Part shown: positions 5,034 through 7,522 of the stretch, in pieces
Position numbering within the stretch: position 1 is the first letter of the stretch
How the letters are laid out: the number at the start of each line of letters is the position of its first letter
Assembly: GCA_019420405.1 (NCBI GenBank)
Contig: JAHZHF010000150.1
Span: forward strand, 1 to 7,522
Direction: 5' to 3'
Length of the DNA: 7,522 nt
Source of the DNA: Clostridiales bacterium
Lineage (GTDB): Bacteria > Bacillota > Clostridia > Lachnospirales > Lachnospiraceae
Program-made: the position numbers and the translations under genes
Notes under the pieces: generated by a model
Seen by the model: only the letters and a program-made list of their open reading frames with translations
The model's database searches: none
What the model was told of the DNA's origin: nothing

Positions 5034-7016
5034 TTACAGTCCCAGCTTCTCTAACTTACGATAGAATGTACGCCTGGAAATTCCCAGGTACTCCGCAGCT
5101 TTCGAACGATTTCCACCGCATACCTCAAGTGCACTTATGATTTCCTCCCTCGTAAGTTCAGAAGGCTTTTTGTGATAAGGATATCCTATTCCGGAATCCT
5201 GTACATATCCTTCCGGCTGGCGGATGATCGATCCGTCCGGCCGGGCCGGATTCATCACCGGAGGATAGGACCCCGTAGTAAGGGGCGGCACATAGGATGA
5301 GGCCGTTGCTTTTCCTGCCGCTGTATAAGATGCGGGCGCCTGATATCCGCTGATATTATCAAGAATATGCTGCGGAAGGATCAGATCGCCGGGGTAAAGC
5401 TGAACAATACACTCGATCAGGTTCTGCAGTTCCCGGATATTCCCGTACCAGTCCAAAGACAGCAGAAGTTCCTGCGCCTCCGGAGACAGCCTCATACAGC
5501 TTTCCTTCCCGATACGGTCGGATACTTTCTGGACAAAATATCTGGCAAGAGGAATGATGTCATCCCTGCGCTCGCGCAGCGGGGGCAGATTGATCTGCAT
5601 GGTACTGATCCGATAGAACAGATCCGCGCGGAACTGTTTCTGTTCGATCATGGACCAGATATTGGCATTCGTTGCAGCGATAATTTTCACATCCACATCG
5701 ATCACCCGCGAGCTTCCCAAACGCATCAGCTGCTTCTGCTCCACCACGCGGAGGAGCTTTGCCTGGAGATCCAGAGGCATCTCCCCGATCTCGTCCAGGA
5801 AGATCGTTCCTCCGGAAGCCAGCTCAAACTTTCCGATATTCCCGGTTTTGCGCGCTCCGGTAAATGCTCCGCTGTCATATCCGAACAGTTCACTCTCGAT
5901 GAGGTCTTTCGGCATCGCGCCGCAGTTGATTGCGATAAAGGGCTTATCCCGGCGGCTGCTCGCGTTATGAATCGCCTGCGCCAGAACATCTTTTCCCGTG
6001 CCGCTTTCCCCAAGGATCAGGATATTGCTGTCCGTCCGCGCCATTTGCTTTGCACGGTTTAAGATCGCAACAAGATTTTCATTCTGACCGATAATATCAT
6101 CAAATGTTTTGATCGCGCCGTTTGCCACCTTCTTAGCCAGTTTCTCCGTCATCTTCTGCTGCGTCGTAAAGTAAAACGTAACGCCATGGGCAGGGAGAGA
6201 CGGCTGGTTGAACGCATCGGTCGAAGCGATCAGATTGACGTCCTTCCCGTGGCAGGTGACGGTAATCGGCTGCTTATAAATCGTGCGGTGATGTTCCACG
6301 ATATCCCAGAGTTCTTTATTTGCCGGGAGCGGATCAATCAAAAGCTCCGCGGACCGGTAATAAATATCGGAAGCCGGTATACCAAGGAGATCGAAGAGCT
6401 CCTGATTATAATAGGTAGCAAGTGCCTCACCATTCCGGCTCATGATATTGTCAATGGACAGAATTCCCTTGCCGCTCCTCTCATAATACATGGTAGCAAT
6501 GTTATTAAACTGAAGCGTAACCATCATATCATGGGCGATTGTCAGAATCATGGTCAGGTAGTCCGGCCACGCATATTCCTTCGGGATAATAATCGCCAGG
6601 CCGCACTGTTCCATGGGTTCATACGGCTCGTAGACACTCAGCATACTGATCGGCGAAAAATAAATGGCATATTTCTTCAATACCGGATGGTCGTTCTCAT
6701 CTCCGATAGAACCGATGCTCTTCCCTGTTTCCAGGCCCTCTGAGACAGCGTTATACCCGCAGTCTGACCACCGGGAAGACGCGTAGATCCCGTCCTTATG
6801 AAGCCTGTCCAGAATAAATTCTTCATTAGCAAACAGATCCAGCAGGATGCCGTCAGAAGAAAAAAGCCCGAGCGCGTACACGCTGGTATGTGCATAGGTC
6901 ATGGTTTTTGCCAGATACCGGTGCAGGAATGTATAGAGCCGGGCCAATTTTCTTCGGTGCTGTTCCGTAATATGTTCTTCCACCCGCGGAAAAACAGACG
7001 CATAATTTGCAGACAT
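5034..7016 (-). CDS. Sigma-54-dependent transcriptional activator with GAF/PAS-like sensor, AAA+ and Fis-type HTH domains
   Basis: Bacterial enhancer-binding protein that uses ATP hydrolysis to open sigma-54 promoters; cytoplasmic, presumably hexameric when active. From the N-terminus: a GAF-like region (about 40-175) and a PAS-like region (about 180-285), both likely ligand sensors. The AAA+ domain (about 305-550) has Walker A GESGTGKD at 336-343, the sigma-54-contacting GAFTGA loop at 383-388, Walker B GGTIFLDEIG at 402-411, the arginine-finger segment FRADLFYRI at 462-470 and WYGNIRELQN at 523-532. A Pro/Ser/Tyr-rich linker spans about 558-620, longer than usual. The Fis-type HTH is at 624-660 (GGNRSKAAEYLGISRRTFYRKL). 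There is no receiver domain, so a small molecule rather than a partner kinase probably sets activity. The general architecture resembles AcoR-type regulators, but the ligand cannot be read from sequence. RBS GGAGGA is 5 bases before the ATG. It shares an operon with rpoN. Confidence 0.95.
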   Translation of the reverse strand: MSANYASVFPRVEEHITEQHRRKLARLYTFLHRYLAKTMTYAHTSVYALGLFSSDGILLDLFANEEFILDRLHKDGIYASSRWSDCGYNAVSEGLETGKSIGSIGDENDHPVLKKYAIYFSPISMLSVYEPYEPMEQCGLAIIIPKEYAWPDYLTMILTIAHDMMVTLQFNNIATMYYERSGKGILSIDNIMSRNGEALATYYNQELFDLLGIPASDIYYRSAELLIDPLPANKELWDIVEHHRTIYKQPITVTCHGKDVNLIASTDAFNQPSLPAHGVTFYFTTQQKMTEKLAKKVANGAIKTFDDIIGQNENLVAILNRAKQMARTDSNILILGESGTGKDVLAQAIHNASSRRDKPFIAINCGAMPKDLIESELFGYDSGAFTGARKTGNIGKFELASGGTIFLDEIGEMPLDLQAKLLRVVEQKQLMRLGSSRVIDVDVKIIAATNANIWSMIEQKQFRADLFYRISTMQINLPPLRERRDDIIPLARYFVQKVSDRIGKESCMRLSPEAQELLLSLDWYGNIRELQNLIECIVQLYPGDLILPQHILDNISGYQAPASYTAAGKATASSYVPPLTTGSYPPVMNPARPDGSIIRQPEGYVQDSGIGYPYHKKPSELTREEIISALEVCGGNRSKAAEYLGISRRTFYRKLEKLGL

Positions 7017-7037
7017 GATAATCCTCCATTCCTACTC

Positions 7038-7091
7038 AAAAGTGTGTCATCGCCACGAATTTTGACACACTTTTCACTGTTTTGTGTCAAA
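7038..7091 (-). promoter_or_regulatory. Three alternating TGTGTCA/TGACACA arms in the activator-gene leader (operator or RNA switch)
   Basis: On the + strand, AAAAGTGTGTCA (7038-7049) is a perfect 12-bp inverted repeat of TGACACACTTTT (7063-7074), with a 13-base spacer. The same middle segment, TTTGACAC (7061-7068), is also a perfect 8-bp inverted repeat of GTGTCAAA (7084-7091). The middle arm can therefore pair with either neighbour but not both. The set lies between the predicted transcription start (about 7096) and the RBS (7022-7027). It may be an operator for autoregulation by the Fis-type HTH or another repressor, or alternative hairpins in the leader RNA. The arms are seen; the function is inferred. 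Confidence 0.65.
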
Positions 7092-7102
7092 CTATATCGA
7101 AT

Positions 7103-7131
7103 ATTGTATCAAAAAACGGCTGCTTTGTTAA
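7103..7131 (-). promoter_or_regulatory. Sigma-A promoter for the activator-rpoN operon
   Basis: On the minus strand, -35 TTAACA (7131-7126), 17-base spacer, -10 TACAAT (7108-7103); each hexamer matches consensus at five of six positions. It ends 6 bases from the inner end of the right palindromic element (7137), so the element sits just upstream of the -35 box. Confidence 0.7.
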
Positions 7132-7136
7132 GCGGA

Positions 7137-7496
7137 TTTTCAGCTATTTAGTGCACTAACATTTTCCTTCAAAACACATCCGGAAGCGGGGCAGATGTTT
7201 GTGACACGTATTCTGTGAAAGGGGGACAGCCGTTCGATGTTCCGTTCCAGAATCCGGAAAATCTAACAGGCCGAAGAGATGTTTAAGTGCAAAGCGGCGC
7301 TCCGGTTAACTCGCTTCGCTCAGACAAGCCCTGCGCGCCGCTTAACAACATCTCTTTGCCCTTTAAGATTTTCAACGGATTCCTCCAAAGTCACATCTCC
7401 CGGCTGTCCCCTTTCCCCAGAAAGTATACTCAAACCGTCCGCTCCGCTTCCTGCGCATTCTCAGCCGGAAATGTTATTGACTAAATAGGCTGAAAA
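7137..7496 (-). repeat. Long palindromic element, right copy (MITE-like or structured RNA; unnamed family)
   Basis: A gene-free 360-base stretch with terminal inverted repeats. The 28 bases at 7137-7164 and those at 7469-7496 match in reverse complement apart from one missing base, one extra base and one substitution. Nested stems inside are GGAAGCGGGGC (7182-7192) with GCTCCGCTTCC (7441-7451), 7211-7232 with 7401-7422 (nearly perfect, GGGGACAGCCG core), AATCCG (7251-7256) with CGGATT (7376-7381), GAAAATCT (7257-7264) with AGATTTTC (7366-7373), AAGAGATGTT (7274-7283) with AACATCTCTT (7347-7356), and AAGCGGCGC (7292-7300) with GCGCCGCTT (7335-7343). The tip (7306-7329) reads, on the minus strand, CTTGTCTGAGCGAAGCGAG, the core of the left copy. 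The inner end contains the perfect 12-bp palindrome TTAGTGCACTAA (7149-7160). No protein-coding signal. Strand is given by core orientation, opposite to the copy at 34-373. Confidence 0.82.
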
Positions 7497-7522
7497 CGCA
7501 GTAATGGCGCGGATTGAGGACT

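Noticed and set aside
5020..5036. Sigma-54-like promoter TGGCATCTGTTGCA on the + strand
   Set aside because: The spacing between GG and GC is 8, not 10, and it points against the genes.
5663..5676. Second sigma-54-like sequence TGGCATTCGTTGCA on the + strand
   Set aside because: Again 8 bases between GG and GC, and it lies inside the coding region of the activator gene.
7279..7488. Two overlapping open frames of 65-69 codons inside the right element
   Set aside because: They lie in the fold-back sequence and are not preserved in the left copy.
34..7496. Composite transposon formed by the two flanking elements
   Set aside because: No transposase gene is present, the cargo is housekeeping and no target duplication was seen; the arrangement may be chance.

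Overview
The window looks like chromosome from an anaerobic Firmicute of the class Clostridia, most likely Lachnospiraceae. The basis is protein style (type III pantothenate kinase, bifunctional CoaBC, an ECF-type vitamin transporter subunit), AGGAGG-type ribosome binding sites and sigma-A promoters. This is inference from family knowledge, not a database match.

All five genes lie on the minus strand, so they are read from right to left. First comes a sigma-54 activator with GAF/PAS-like sensor regions, AAA+ and Fis-type HTH domains (7016-5034). It is followed after 47 bases by rpoN, the sigma-54 factor itself (4986-3601). A good sigma-A promoter (-35 TTGATT, 17-base spacer, -10 TATAAT) overlaps the rpoN stop codon. 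It leads into coaBC (3460-2210), an ECF transporter S component that is probably pantothenate-specific (2145-1144), and coaX (1160-390), which overlaps the transporter gene by 17 bases. The second group forms a module: the S component brings pantothenate in, CoaX phosphorylates it, and CoaBC turns 4'-phosphopantothenate into 4'-phosphopantetheine. CoaD and CoaE are not encoded here. The first group is a self-contained sigma-54 regulatory pair, but I found no convincing -24/-12 promoter in the window, so its targets are presumably elsewhere.

The gene block is bracketed by two related, gene-free elements of about 340 and 360 bases (34-373 and 7137-7496). Each is one long imperfect inverted repeat with matching ends, and each carries the same core at the tip (CTTGTCTGAGCG...GCGAGTTAA). 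They are in opposite orientation, with their best conserved ends facing the genes. I recognise no named family. This is the most unusual feature of the window.

Other oddities are an 18-unit, 15-bp in-register tandem repeat encoding a 90-residue Ala/Gln/Thr-rich tail on the transporter subunit, a set of alternating TGTGTCA/TGACACA arms in the leader of the activator gene, and a Gly/Ser/Asp-rich insertion in the CoaB half of CoaBC. Bases 1-33 and 7497-7522 hold nothing I can assign. No tRNA, rRNA, CRISPR array or transposase gene was seen.
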